From assembly GCA_051155775.1 (NCBI GenBank), contig DAXETV010000012.1, positions 1 through 64,000 of the forward strand: DNA of 64,000 bases. The letters are read 5' to 3'. A model generated the notes under the pieces. It did not search any database. It had not been told where the DNA came from and saw only the letters and a list, made by a program, of their open reading frames with translations. This document shows, piece after piece, positions 1 to 8,732 of the stretch. Numbering within the stretch: position 1 is the stretch's first letter; each line of letters starts with the position of its first letter. The stretch comes from CAYSCZ01 sp051155775 (GTDB lineage Bacteria; Bacteroidota; Bacteroidia; Cytophagales; Cyclobacteriaceae). Position numbers and translations under genes: made by a program.

Positions 1-30
1 TGATCGAATCGAAAGTTGGTAATAGAATAA

Positions 31-51
31 CCCGCCAGGGATTATGGTGGG
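31..51. repeat. Imperfect inverted repeat (hairpin)
   Basis: CCCGCCA at 31-37 can pair with TGGTGGG at 45-51 with one G-T pair, leaving a 7-base loop. No T-run follows on either strand, so it is not a clear terminator. It sits beside a second hairpin and a transposase relic, so it may be part of the debris of a mobile element; that is inference. Confidence 0.3.
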
Positions 52-106
52 ATACGAGGATTAGTTGATGTTCAATTGATAAGTTAAAAACTTAGTGATT
101 TAGGAA

Positions 107-125
107 TCCTCGTTGCAAACGAGGA
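107..125. repeat. Perfect 8-bp inverted repeat, REP-like hairpin
   Basis: TCCTCGTT (107-114) and AACGAGGA (118-125) form a perfect stem around a 3-base loop. A further copy of the arm in inverted orientation, CGAGGATT, lies at 55-62 and matches AATCCTCG at 105-112. The hairpin abuts exactly the truncated end of the transposase relic at 126. This looks like a small dispersed palindromic element (REP-like) or an IS end; only a genome-wide copy count would tell. Confidence 0.4.
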
Positions 126-317
126 CTAGATGAGTGCTTTATTGAGCCGTTCAATCCAGTTAGTAGTATAAATCATCCGACGAATCCGGTAGTCAAAGTG
201 AAGGTAGGTGAACACCGACTCCAGATCTGTTCGTTATGCAGTTGCTTTCAGTTTTGGATAGGTTTTGCTCCATTTCTCCAGTAAGTTCACCAATCGGTCT
301 ATGGCCGCTTCGAGATT
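126..317 (-). pseudogene. IS256-family (mutator-type) transposase relic
   Basis: Read on the minus strand, 317 to 126 gives 64 codons in one frame with the late catalytic-domain signature of IS256-type transposases: an EKWSKTYPKLK stretch, then an in-frame TAA at 234-236, then RIRRMIYTTNWIERLNK, then a stop at 126-128. The IYTTNxIExLN motif is the family hallmark. In intact proteins an arginine-rich tail follows this motif; here it is cut off at once and a hairpin begins. The upstream part of the gene is missing because tex occupies that DNA. It is therefore a double-truncated, stop-interrupted fragment of about 60 residues out of roughly 400. Basis: translation by eye plus knowledge of the family; no search was run. 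Confidence 0.8.
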
Positions 318-327
318 ACTCCCCAAA

Positions 328-2562
328 TCAATGCCTCCATTTTCCTTTCAATTCCGCCAGCTTGTCCTGTAGCACAACATCGTTTTCTGGTGCTGGCTTA
401 TTTGATTTTCGCTTTTGAATGGTCTCAGGGATTTCTTCTTTCATAGACAATGATATACGCTTTCTGGGTACATCTACCTCCAATACCCTTACCTGAACTT
501 TTTGTCCTAGCTTAACCACCTGGGTAGGATCAGAAACAAATGAATGGGTGAGATGACTGATGTGAACCAGGCCATCCTGATGAACCCCCACATCTACGAA
601 AGCGCCAAACTTAGTGATATTGGTAATAACACCGGGTAGACTCATGCCTTCTCGTAAATCTTTAATCTCATTTACCCCTTCTTTAAACCGGATCTCCTCA
701 AACCGGGCTCTCGGGTCACGTCCCGGCTTATCGAGTTCCTGAACGATATCTTTAAGCGTAGGTAATCCAACATTATCGGAAATGTATTGCTTTAAGTCTA
801 TCTGCTTTCTGAGGTCAGACCGGCTCATGAGTACCTGCACAGAAGTTTGTAAATCCTTAGCCATTTTACCAACCGTTTCATAGCGTTCCGGATGGACTGC
901 ACTGGCGTCTAAAGGATTCTCTGCATTTCTTATCCTTAAAAAGCCGGCGGATTGCTCAAATGCTTTAGTCCCCAGCCGTGGTACTTTTTTTAGGGACAGC
1001 CTGTTATTGAAAGGCCCGTGTTCATTTCGATGATCGACAATATTCTGGGCTAGCTGTGGCCCAAGGCCTGATACATAGGTAAGTAATTGCTTGCTAGCTG
1101 TATTGAGGTCCACCCCGACTTTATTTACACAGTTCATTACCACATCATCCAAAGATTTTTTCAGTTCCTTTTGATCAACATCATGCTGATACTGACCTAC
1201 ACCTATGGATTTAGCATCAATTTTTACTAACTCAGCCAGGGGGTCCATCATCCGCCTACCGATAGAGACAGCGCCTCGAACTGTAACGTCTTCATTGGGG
1301 AATTCTGCTCTTGCAACCTCCGAAGCTGAATAGATGGAAGCACCACGCTCATTGACCATGGCAATAATTATATCACCCGGCAGTACTATTTTTCTAACAA
1401 ACTGTTCCGTTTCCCTGCTGGCTGTACCATTGCCGATGGCAATGGCTGCTAATTTATGTTTTTCTACTAAATGTCTTAGTGTTTCACTCGCTGTCAGCGT
1501 ATCACACTGTGGTTCATTGGGGTAAATGGTATTGTATTCGAGAAGTTTACCCTGAGGATCCAGGCACGCAACTTTGCATCCGGTGCGAAACCCGGGGTCA
1601 ATAGCCATAACACTTTTTTGACCAAGTGGAGCTCCCATTAACAATTGTTTCAGGTTCTCTGCAAACACCTGAATGGCCTCCCGGTCTGCTTTCTGCTTAC
1701 TTTCCAGACGAGCTTCGGTTTCTATGCTTATTTTCATCAAACGTTTATAACTGTCTTTGATGGCAGTCTTAACATGCTGGGACGCTTTATTGGATGATTT
1801 AATGAATAGTTTTTCAATGATGGCCACTGCTTCGTCCTCATCCGGGGCAATATCCATACTTAAAAACCCATCTTTCTCACCCCGGCGAATGGCTAAAAGC
1901 CGGTGGGAAGGTATCTTATGTATGGACTCGCTCCAATTAAAATAATCCTTATACTTAGCCGCTTCATTGACGCCTTGTTTGGATTTCAGAACTTTGGATG
2001 TGACCATACCTTTTTTGATAAACAATTCCCGAATTTTCTGGCGGGTTTCTGCATGCTCGTTCACAATCTCTGCAATAATGTCCCTGGCCCCCTTAAGTGC
2101 CTGCTCTTTCGATTCAACACCTTTCTCAAGATGCATGAAGTGAGCGGCCTCCTCCAGAGGATCAAAATTCTTTTGTTCCAATATTTTCATTGCCAGAGGT
2201 TCCAATCCTTTTTCCCTGGCTATACTGGCTTTTGTTTTTCTTTTAGGTTTATATGGAAGATAAAGGTCTTCCAATCGACTCATATTTTCAGCAGAATTTA
2301 TTTTATGCTCAAGCTCAGGCGTTAGCTTGCCCTGCTCCTTTATGGACTTCAGGATAGTATCTCGCCGATCATCCAAATCCTTTAATTGCTGGATGCGGTC
2401 ACGAATAGTGGTTACCTGCACATCGTCCAGGCTTCCTGTTACTTCTTTGCGATACCGGGATATGAATGGCACCGTGGCTCCGCCATCTATAAGATGAATG
2501 GTAGCCCCAACCTGCCTGGGGGTAATGGATAATTCTCTTGCTATGGTTTCTTCGTGCTGCAT
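328..2562 (-). CDS. tex: Tex family RNA-binding transcription accessory protein
   Basis: 744 residues, the usual length for bacterial Tex, a cytoplasmic nucleic-acid-binding protein linked to transcription and RNA turnover. Domain order fits: an N-terminal helical region (about 1-200) starting with a helix-turn-helix-like stretch, a YqgF/RNase H-like domain from about residue 318 (AIDPGFRTGCK), tandem helix-hairpin-helix motifs around 490-545 (SGLGPQLAQNIV), and a C-terminal S1 domain about 635-705 (FGAFVDVGVHQDGLVHIS). The last residues (ELKGKWRH) run to a stop that touches the transposase relic on the same strand, so the extreme C-terminus may have been shaped by that insertion; the functional domains are all intact. 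No partner gene is linked. Confidence 0.95.
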   Translation of the reverse strand: MQHEETIARELSITPRQVGATIHLIDGGATVPFISRYRKEVTGSLDDVQVTTIRDRIQQLKDLDDRRDTILKSIKEQGKLTPELEHKINSAENMSRLEDLYLPYKPKRKTKASIAREKGLEPLAMKILEQKNFDPLEEAAHFMHLEKGVESKEQALKGARDIIAEIVNEHAETRQKIRELFIKKGMVTSKVLKSKQGVNEAAKYKDYFNWSESIHKIPSHRLLAIRRGEKDGFLSMDIAPDEDEAVAIIEKLFIKSSNKASQHVKTAIKDSYKRLMKISIETEARLESKQKADREAIQVFAENLKQLLMGAPLGQKSVMAIDPGFRTGCKVACLDPQGKLLEYNTIYPNEPQCDTLTASETLRHLVEKHKLAAIAIGNGTASRETEQFVRKIVLPGDIIIAMVNERGASIYSASEVARAEFPNEDVTVRGAVSIGRRMMDPLAELVKIDAKSIGVGQYQHDVDQKELKKSLDDVVMNCVNKVGVDLNTASKQLLTYVSGLGPQLAQNIVDHRNEHGPFNNRLSLKKVPRLGTKAFEQSAGFLRIRNAENPLDASAVHPERYETVGKMAKDLQTSVQVLMSRSDLRKQIDLKQYISDNVGLPTLKDIVQELDKPGRDPRARFEEIRFKEGVNEIKDLREGMSLPGVITNITKFGAFVDVGVHQDGLVHISHLTHSFVSDPTQVVKLGQKVQVRVLEVDVPRKRISLSMKEEIPETIQKRKSNKPAPENDVVLQDKLAELKGKWRH

Positions 2563-2611
2563 TCCTGGTATACTTTTAAACTTGCTGTTCCTTTTTTTGT
2601 CAAAATTTTAT

Positions 2612-2641
2612 AAAAAACCCGGATCATAATCATAACGGGGT
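2612..2641 (-). terminator. Likely Rho-independent terminator
   Basis: On the minus strand, just after the stop of the 191-residue membrane protein gene, ACCCCG and CGGGT can pair around an inner ATGATTATGAT palindrome, followed by a run of six T. The stem is short and has a bulge, so this is a moderate call. Confidence 0.4.
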
Positions 2642-2643
2642 GA

Positions 2644-3219
2644 TTAATTGTAATCAACCAAAACCGAATCAGTCAAAATCAGAAAAACGACTAAAGCAAT
2701 TAATGTGAAAGACTGATAAATGGTATGAGCATTATAATCTTTGATGTTAAATAAAATAAATGCCAGCTGGATTGCAATGATGATAAGCTTAGGAATTTGA
2801 TCCAACAATTGCAAATCTGAAAAATAGAGATCATGCAATATACTTACCGTTATGATTAGTGTAGAGATCGAAAATAGCCATTTCCACTGATCCATGTAAT
2901 ATTCATGAAGGTCTTCTTCATGCTCCCGCAATCCTGTCGGGAAAAGCATGCGCGCCAAAATAAATAACAGCGTGGGGTATAGTAGTAGGAACATAACGTC
3001 AAACAATGACCAAGCCTCAACCTGGGTAGCGTAGTGATAATTGATAAACCACTCCTGAATGAGGCTAAGAAAAGTATTGACAGACATAATTATCAATGGC
3101 CAACTTATTTTAATGTGACTAAGGTGGGATATAATATCAGCCAGACCACTTAGTATTTGTGCGATCCCAAGCCCTGAGATTAAAGAGGTTATTACCACTA
3201 CATATTCAAATGGATCCAT
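2644..3219 (-). CDS. Predicted multi-pass membrane protein, unknown function
   Basis: 191 residues and very hydrophobic. I count about five or six membrane segments (around 6-27, 38-58, 72-92, 112-130, 142-157 and 165-185). A charged loop rich in Glu and His (about 97-107, EHEEDLHEYY) lies between segments three and four. I recognise no family motif and no catalytic signature. It stands alone on its strand: the stretch upstream holds only a cydB relic and a terminator-like hairpin follows. The start with MDPFEY is the only ATG that includes the first hydrophobic helix. Reality as a gene is likely from length and composition; function is unknown. Confidence 0.7.
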   Translation of the reverse strand: MDPFEYVVVITSLISGLGIAQILSGLADIISHLSHIKISWPLIIMSVNTFLSLIQEWFINYHYATQVEAWSLFDVMFLLLYPTLLFILARMLFPTGLREHEEDLHEYYMDQWKWLFSISTLIITVSILHDLYFSDLQLLDQIPKLIIIAIQLAFILFNIKDYNAHTIYQSFTLIALVVFLILTDSVLVDYN

Positions 3220-3307
3220 AAAATATTTGGGGAGTCATGGATGTTCGATCCGCCTGGTGATTTATCGCTATCAATATAATAAAAAAGCGATTACTGGTGT
3301 ATTTTCA

Positions 3308-3448
3308 TTAATAACTCATATCATCCATTTTCACCTTCCCTTTAAAAGTCCAAAACACAAAACCGGTATAGATGGCAACCAGTGGTGTTCCGATAGCAGC
3401 AATTGTCAGCATTATCCCCAGGGATTTTTCCGAGGCACTAGGTAAATC
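3308..3448 (-). pseudogene. cydB 3'-end relic (cytochrome bd oxidase subunit II)
   Basis: On the minus strand, 3448 to 3308 encodes about 46 residues ending in a TAA at 3308-3310. They match the last transmembrane helix and tail of CydB: a SLGIMLTIAAIGTPLV stretch, then IYTGFVFWTFKGKV, then a short acidic end with a terminal SY. The same frame continues upstream into the TGA stop of the FG-GAP lipoprotein gene at 3449-3451, so the relic has no start of its own and lacks the remaining roughly 300 residues. There is no cydA nearby. It reads as the surviving 3' end of a cydAB locus that was replaced. Basis: translation by eye and family knowledge. Confidence 0.75.
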
Positions 3449-6400
3449 TCAATTAGCTGGATTATTCGCCAGGTATTTGTTTTTCACATGAAGCAGTGCC
3501 CTGAGCGAGTCCTGGTTATTGGCGACGAGTATCACTGTCCCTCTGGATGTTTCAACTTTTGCCAGGTCTTTGGTATCATACTTCAGAAAAATTCCGCTTT
3601 CTGCGAAAGGTACCGGAGTAAAATTACCTTTACCATCACCTTTCAGTAATTTTCCATAGCCCCCATCATTTCGGGGTGTTTCCACTTCTGCGCCATAAAG
3701 ATTTCCGGCAGCAAAAATGTCTAAGTGCCCATCACTATTAAAATCATCCGTTACAATACCATTTACCGAGGATACTTGTACCTGGTTTGGAAGGTCCTTA
3801 ATCTTAAATGATTCATCCCCCTGATTTTCAATATAACTAGAGGCAAAGGTCCAGGCTTTTTTATGATAAGCTTGTTCCAAATCACCTTCGCTGTACACTT
3901 CTTCAAGCGTGGCTTCAGCAAAAGAGTTATAATTTGGGAACTTAACACTTATAGCGGGTATCTGCTCTGAAGAGCATTGTCTTCCTCTTAGCGGGTATTT
4001 GGTTCCATCCTGATAATAACTCAGCACAATATCCAACTGTCCATTACCATCAAAATCTTTGGCATAAACATCAAAGGATTTTTCTTCCGAAGCCTGGTAC
4101 TTGTAATTTTCACCAAGGTTACCAGCTACAATGTCTTCATCACCATCTTTATCAAAATCCGCAGCCGCTACGCTATACCACCATCCGGTAGACTTTTCAA
4201 AACCATAATCGCTGGTTCTGTCAGTGAAATTGCCTCCATTATTTTCTAGAAAAGTGATGGGTAACCACTCGCCTACAATCACCAGATCCACTAAATCATC
4301 CTGGTTAAAGTCTGTCCAAACTGCATCGGTAACTAATCCGGCAGCCTCAAGATAAGGGGCAACCTCTTTGGTTACATCCGTAAAACTTACTGAGGCATCA
4401 GTATCGTTTCTTAAAATATAACTTTTAGCGGGCAATGGGTATCTCTTTGGAACAATCTTTCCGCCCACAAACAGATCCAGGTCACCATCATCATCAAAAT
4501 CTGCTGCTTTTACCCTGGAACCACTACCTGTGATCATTGGAAGGGCTTCTTTAGAGCGGGTAAGCTTACCACTTCCATCATTTATGTATAATCTATCAAG
4601 CAATAAGGCTGAACCATTTTTGTTCTCATTCCCTCCGCTTACAACATAGAGATCTAAATCTTCATCGGCATCGGCATCAAAAAATAATGCCCCTATATCT
4701 TCATAAAGTGCATCTTGCTTACCGGGGTAATAATCGGAACGCTGAAAGGATCCATCGGAATTTTGCTTGAATAATGCCCCCGAATACCCTTTGGCCCCGC
4801 CTACAAAGAAATCATCCAATCCATCACCATCTACATCACCAACTGCCAGGCCCGGACCGTTTTTTGAATACATGTGAGGTAAAAGAACTTCATCTGCAAA
4901 GTCATTGTAAGGATTTTCAAAATGGAGATAATCGATCCCTAAATCATTTGTTTTGTCCTCAAATAAATAATTCTGAACCAGCGCAGATTCCTCATCAACA
5001 GATCGTGCATTTTTGTAATTAACCTTTAAAAGCTGATTGGCAGACATATTTTCCAGGACCTGCTGCTTGCCATCACCCCACGTAACAACAATTTTCTCCA
5101 CCCTTTCAGCGTTCCCAACACCAAAATGAACCATCGGTTCCACACTTGATTGGAATCCCCGGGTAAGAAAATGTTCGAATAACTGATAATCATCCTGGTT
5201 GAACAATTCCACTTTTGTACCCAGGCCCAACGGGTTGTTATTCGGGCCTTTCAGATCAATCCGCAGATAATTACCTAATCCATATTCCCTGCCCATGTTT
5301 TTATAAACAATGGATGGATCGTCAATATTATTTATAATCACTTCCAGGTCACCATCGTTATCAAGGTCTGCATAGGCAGCGCCGTTGGTATAACCTTCAT
5401 AATTTAAACCCCAGGTATCGGATATATCTTCAAAAGTCAAATCCTGTTTATTCCTGAAGCTGTAATTGGCTACCCGCTCATTGGGTATATTTTTGCTTAG
5501 TTTGAGGTAATCAAATTTTTGTTTCTGCTGATAGGTGGCATTATCGACTTTTTTGAAATAATCCTTATTATTGATATCCTTCCTGGTTCCATTGGTGATC
5601 ATCAGGTCTTTCCAGCCATCATTATCCAAATCAGCAAATAATGCGGACCAACTCCAATCGGTAGATGATGTACCGGTTAACCTGGAAATATCACTAAAGT
5701 GAGGATATCCCTCACGGGTAATGCCATTGTTCAACTGAAAAGTATTTTGCATGTATTGATAATGGAAGCCAAGACTTACCATCTCCCAAAATCCAGGGGG
5801 GTTCATACTTGCCATATTCGCCTTATTCCGGCGATTGTCCTCAGGGGTCATATCTAATTGCATGAGGTCCAGCAGGCCATCATTATTGAAATCCGCAGCA
5901 TCTGCTCCCATACCAAAGAAAGCGGTATGCTGTGTCACTTGCTGAAGCCTGTCAGTGAAAGTGCCATCACCATTGTTGAAATAAAAATAATCGGGTGTGG
6001 CAAAGTCATTGGAAATGTATAGGTCAGTCCAACCATCCTGATTAAAGTCACCCGCCGTTGCACTTAAGGCAAGGCCAAAATTCAATACGCCGGCTTCCTC
6101 AGATACATCGGTAAAGGTGCCATCACCATTATTTCTATATAGTTTATCTGACTTTTCAGGGTCTTTTTTATACATCATCATTGAATACACCGGATTTGGT
6201 GTTTTAAAACTAGTGGCCGGATAGTTGGCATTGTAAAGATCCAGGTCACCATCGTTATCATAGTCAAAAAAAGTTGCCTGGGTAGTTCTGCCTTCATCAG
6301 CGATGCCCATTGACTCAGCCCTGTCAATGAAGGTAGGCACGCCTGTGTTATCTACGCCCTGATTGACCAACATCAAATTTTTAGTGGAATTGAACTTTCC

Positions 6401-6832
6401 CGACACACTCACATAAATATCTAGCAAGCCATCTGCATTGATGTCAACCATAGAGGCACCTGTCATCCATCGTATATCACCGGATGTGCCGGATTGTTTA
6501 GAAATATCCTCAAACTTTAAATTCCCTTTGTTAAGGTAGAGTCTATTTTCTACCATATTACCTGTAAAATAAAGATCCTGGAGGCCATCGTTGTTTATAT
6601 CTCCAACGGCAACACCTCCACCCATGTAGATGTATGGATAACTAAAATAGTTTACGACCGAGTCTTCTTTTAACTTGTTATTGAAATCAATACCACTCTC
6701 GTCAACTGATAAAAGTTCAAATATTTTTCTGTCTGGACCGGTTTTCTTTTTAGAGATTTCATCCCTATCAGCACAAGATGAAATTATAATACTTGGAATA
6801 ATTAATGAGATTATTAACGTATACGCTTTCAT
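3449..6832 (-). CDS. FG-GAP/VCBS repeat lipoprotein with ASPIC-UnbV domain
   Basis: About 1127 residues from the ATG at 6832. That start gives a clean lipoprotein signal peptide (MKAYTLIISL... with lipobox Cys20); an ATG 63 bases upstream would add a non-signal extension and is rejected. At least 14 calcium-binding DxDxDGxxDL-type loops are visible (for example DINADGLLDIY, DYDNDGDLDLY, DFNSDGHLDIF), typical of FG-GAP beta-propellers. An ASPIC/UnbV domain lies around residues 540-640 (LRIDLKGP, LGLGTKVELF, FGVGNAERVEKI). Proteins of this CRTAC1-like type are often encoded beside SusC/SusD and are thought to sit on the outer surface and help bind glycans. It lies just downstream of susD on the same strand but beyond a strong terminator, so it probably needs read-through or its own promoter. 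Binding target unknown. Confidence 0.85.
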   Translation of the reverse strand: MKAYTLIISLIIPSIIISSCADRDEISKKKTGPDRKIFELLSVDESGIDFNNKLKEDSVVNYFSYPYIYMGGGVAVGDINNDGLQDLYFTGNMVENRLYLNKGNLKFEDISKQSGTSGDIRWMTGASMVDINADGLLDIYVSVSGKFNSTKNLMLVNQGVDNTGVPTFIDRAESMGIADEGRTTQATFFDYDNDGDLDLYNANYPATSFKTPNPVYSMMMYKKDPEKSDKLYRNNGDGTFTDVSEEAGVLNFGLALSATAGDFNQDGWTDLYISNDFATPDYFYFNNGDGTFTDRLQQVTQHTAFFGMGADAADFNNDGLLDLMQLDMTPEDNRRNKANMASMNPPGFWEMVSLGFHYQYMQNTFQLNNGITREGYPHFSDISRLTGTSSTDWSWSALFADLDNDGWKDLMITNGTRKDINNKDYFKKVDNATYQQKQKFDYLKLSKNIPNERVANYSFRNKQDLTFEDISDTWGLNYEGYTNGAAYADLDNDGDLEVIINNIDDPSIVYKNMGREYGLGNYLRIDLKGPNNNPLGLGTKVELFNQDDYQLFEHFLTRGFQSSVEPMVHFGVGNAERVEKIVVTWGDGKQQVLENMSANQLLKVNYKNARSVDEESALVQNYLFEDKTNDLGIDYLHFENPYNDFADEVLLPHMYSKNGPGLAVGDVDGDGLDDFFVGGAKGYSGALFKQNSDGSFQRSDYYPGKQDALYEDIGALFFDADADEDLDLYVVSGGNENKNGSALLLDRLYINDGSGKLTRSKEALPMITGSGSRVKAADFDDDGDLDLFVGGKIVPKRYPLPAKSYILRNDTDASVSFTDVTKEVAPYLEAAGLVTDAVWTDFNQDDLVDLVIVGEWLPITFLENNGGNFTDRTSDYGFEKSTGWWYSVAAADFDKDGDEDIVAGNLGENYKYQASEEKSFDVYAKDFDGNGQLDIVLSYYQDGTKYPLRGRQCSSEQIPAISVKFPNYNSFAEATLEEVYSEGDLEQAYHKKAWTFASSYIENQGDESFKIKDLPNQVQVSSVNGIVTDDFNSDGHLDIFAAGNLYGAEVETPRNDGGYGKLLKGDGKGNFTPVPFAESGIFLKYDTKDLAKVETSRGTVILVANNQDSLRALLHVKNKYLANNPAN

Positions 6833-6902
6833 AACGCTTACCCTTCTTTTTATGTAATTGAAAATTAAAAAATGATGATATGGCACCCAAACCAAAGGCC
6901 AT

Positions 6903-6931
6903 AAAAAAAGGCAAGATTACAAAATCTTGCC
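6903..6931 (-). terminator. Strong Rho-independent terminator after susD
   Basis: On the minus strand GGCAAGATT (6931-6923) and AATCTTGCC (6918-6910) form a perfect 9-bp stem with a 4-base loop, followed by seven T (complement of the A-run at 6903-6909). It lies 26 bases after the susD stop. Confidence 0.85.
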
Positions 6932-6957
6932 TTCTGATTTGAACAAAATGTTATTTA

Positions 6958-8685
6958 TTAATAACCAGGATTTTGTGCCAGCACATCTGATCCCTGAAGG
7001 TCAATCTCAGCCTGAGGTATAGGTAAAAATTCATCTCTACCACTATCAAACCTGGCACCACTAAATTGTATGCTTATAAACTGATTCTCATGAGCCAGAT
7101 AATCATTGAGTACGGATTCTGCCACACCCCATCTTACCAGATCATAAAATCTATGGCCTTCACCACTCAGCTCAAGTTTTCGCTCAAACCTCAACGCCTG
7201 TCTGGCTTCGTCCTGACCCAGACCCGTTGAATACAATCCAACATTGTAATTTGCAGCAGGTGTTCCATCATCATTAAGCAACACCGAGTTAGCTGCCCGT
7301 TCTCTAACCTGATTGATGTAACCTATACCGGTTGAAACATTGCCAAGCTCTATTTCAGCTTCTGCGGCCATCAATAGAACATCCGCAAATCTGATCATAA
7401 CATAATTAACAGTGGTATAACCCGGGGTCCATGAACTCCCATCATTTTCTGTACCTATTCCACCCTGATAGTAACTAAACTTTTTAGGTGAGTAGGGACC
7501 TCCGTGGGATTGCTGTCTGATCCAGTCATTACCGGGATGTGGTCCCCAATCAAGATATGGGATTCCTCTCCTCCCTACACTGTGGTCCAACCTAGGATCT
7601 ACAGGGCCGGCATCAGGCGTAAAAGGATCATCACTAGATAATCCAAAATCGTTTTCCAACGCATTTGAACCATCGTTGTATGAACCGTCTAATAAAGGTA
7701 ATCCATTGTCATCCGTACGGAAGGAATTGGCTAATTCAAAACTTGGCTGGTTAAATCCACAACATCCACCTGGTCTGGCAGGGCCTGCTGAACCATGAGG
7801 GAAATTCAATACCTGTGCCGGGTTGGCATTTGCTATATTACCTGTACCAGCAGCAGCCTGCACAGCAAATATAGATTCTTTATTGTTATCAAAAGTTGCC
7901 CTGAAAAGATTTTGATAATTTTCCATTAATCCATAAGCTTCTCCCTGAGCAGTTACACCGTTGGCTATTACATCATCGAAGGCAGCTTTTGCCTGGGACC
8001 ATTTTTGTTGAAATAAGAATGTTTTTCCCTGAAAAGCCCTTGCGGCCCATCTATTTGCCCTACCTGCATCACTTTGAGTAGCTGGTAAATTTTGGAAAGC
8101 AAACTCAAAATCGGCTTCTATAAATTGCCATAAGTCCTGATCATTTAGAGCTGGTGAACCATCCCATGTCTCATCCACATAAGGTGTGTTATCAAAGTTT
8201 TTCTTTAACTCAAAGTAATAGACACCTCTTAAGAACCTTGCTTCTGCTTCTTTTTCTATAGCAAACTGTTCGGAAACCGTTTCCTTAGGATTTTGGGCTA
8301 ATCCGATGGCTGCATTAGACCTTGCAACCCCTTCATAAGACCGGCTATATTTCTCAAACACTGAGGAATTATTGGTCTGTGTTTCATATCTTGCTACTTC
8401 ATTGACCTGTGATTGATCACCGGGGTCACTGCCTTTGTTGGCATCACCACCGCGTACACCGCCCCAAAACCAATTAGACACATCAGAATAAAAACCTGTC
8501 CTACCTAAAAGGTAAGAATAAGCACCCACAACTGCACCATCAATACCCGGTGCACTTGTCAACTGGCTCTCTGTTAATGATCCGGTAGGAGCCACATCAA
8601 GAAAATCATCTCCACAAGCCCATGCAAAAACAATCGCCAGGACTAAAAGAAGTGATACTGATCTAATTTTATTAAACATTTTCAT
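6958..8685 (-). CDS. SusD/RagB family glycan-binding lipoprotein
   Basis: 575 residues. It begins with a lipoprotein signal (lipobox FAWAC, Cys24) followed by GDDFLDVAPTGSLTE, the typical SusD N-terminus. The TPR-like helical core and the C-terminal RagB/SusD region are visible, including the conserved end block around VNYVMIRFADVLLMAAEAEIE (quoted in part: IRFADVLLMAAEA) and the RFERKLELSGEGHRFYDLVRW-like motif (ERKLELSGEGHR). SusD proteins sit on the outer membrane over the SusC pore and capture oligosaccharides. It is 47 bases downstream of susC, the standard pair order, and ends just before a strong terminator. The substrate cannot be read from the sequence; the neighbouring hexosaminidase and amino-sugar operon suggest GlcNAc-containing glycans (inference). 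Confidence 0.95.
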   Translation of the reverse strand: MKMFNKIRSVSLLLVLAIVFAWACGDDFLDVAPTGSLTESQLTSAPGIDGAVVGAYSYLLGRTGFYSDVSNWFWGGVRGGDANKGSDPGDQSQVNEVARYETQTNNSSVFEKYSRSYEGVARSNAAIGLAQNPKETVSEQFAIEKEAEARFLRGVYYFELKKNFDNTPYVDETWDGSPALNDQDLWQFIEADFEFAFQNLPATQSDAGRANRWAARAFQGKTFLFQQKWSQAKAAFDDVIANGVTAQGEAYGLMENYQNLFRATFDNNKESIFAVQAAAGTGNIANANPAQVLNFPHGSAGPARPGGCCGFNQPSFELANSFRTDDNGLPLLDGSYNDGSNALENDFGLSSDDPFTPDAGPVDPRLDHSVGRRGIPYLDWGPHPGNDWIRQQSHGGPYSPKKFSYYQGGIGTENDGSSWTPGYTTVNYVMIRFADVLLMAAEAEIELGNVSTGIGYINQVRERAANSVLLNDDGTPAANYNVGLYSTGLGQDEARQALRFERKLELSGEGHRFYDLVRWGVAESVLNDYLAHENQFISIQFSGARFDSGRDEFLPIPQAEIDLQGSDVLAQNPGY

Positions 8686-8732
8686 TTTTTCTTATAAGTA
8701 TTTATCGTTTATCCCAAATGTTTTGTTAACAA

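Noticed and set aside
1903..2325. 140-codon plus-strand open frame inside tex
   Set aside because: It lies fully antisense to a well-conserved gene and shows no family match; a shadow frame.
6833..6895. Longer start for the FG-GAP lipoprotein at 6895
   Set aside because: The extra 21 residues precede a clear lipoprotein signal peptide and have no signal features; the ATG at 6832 is better.
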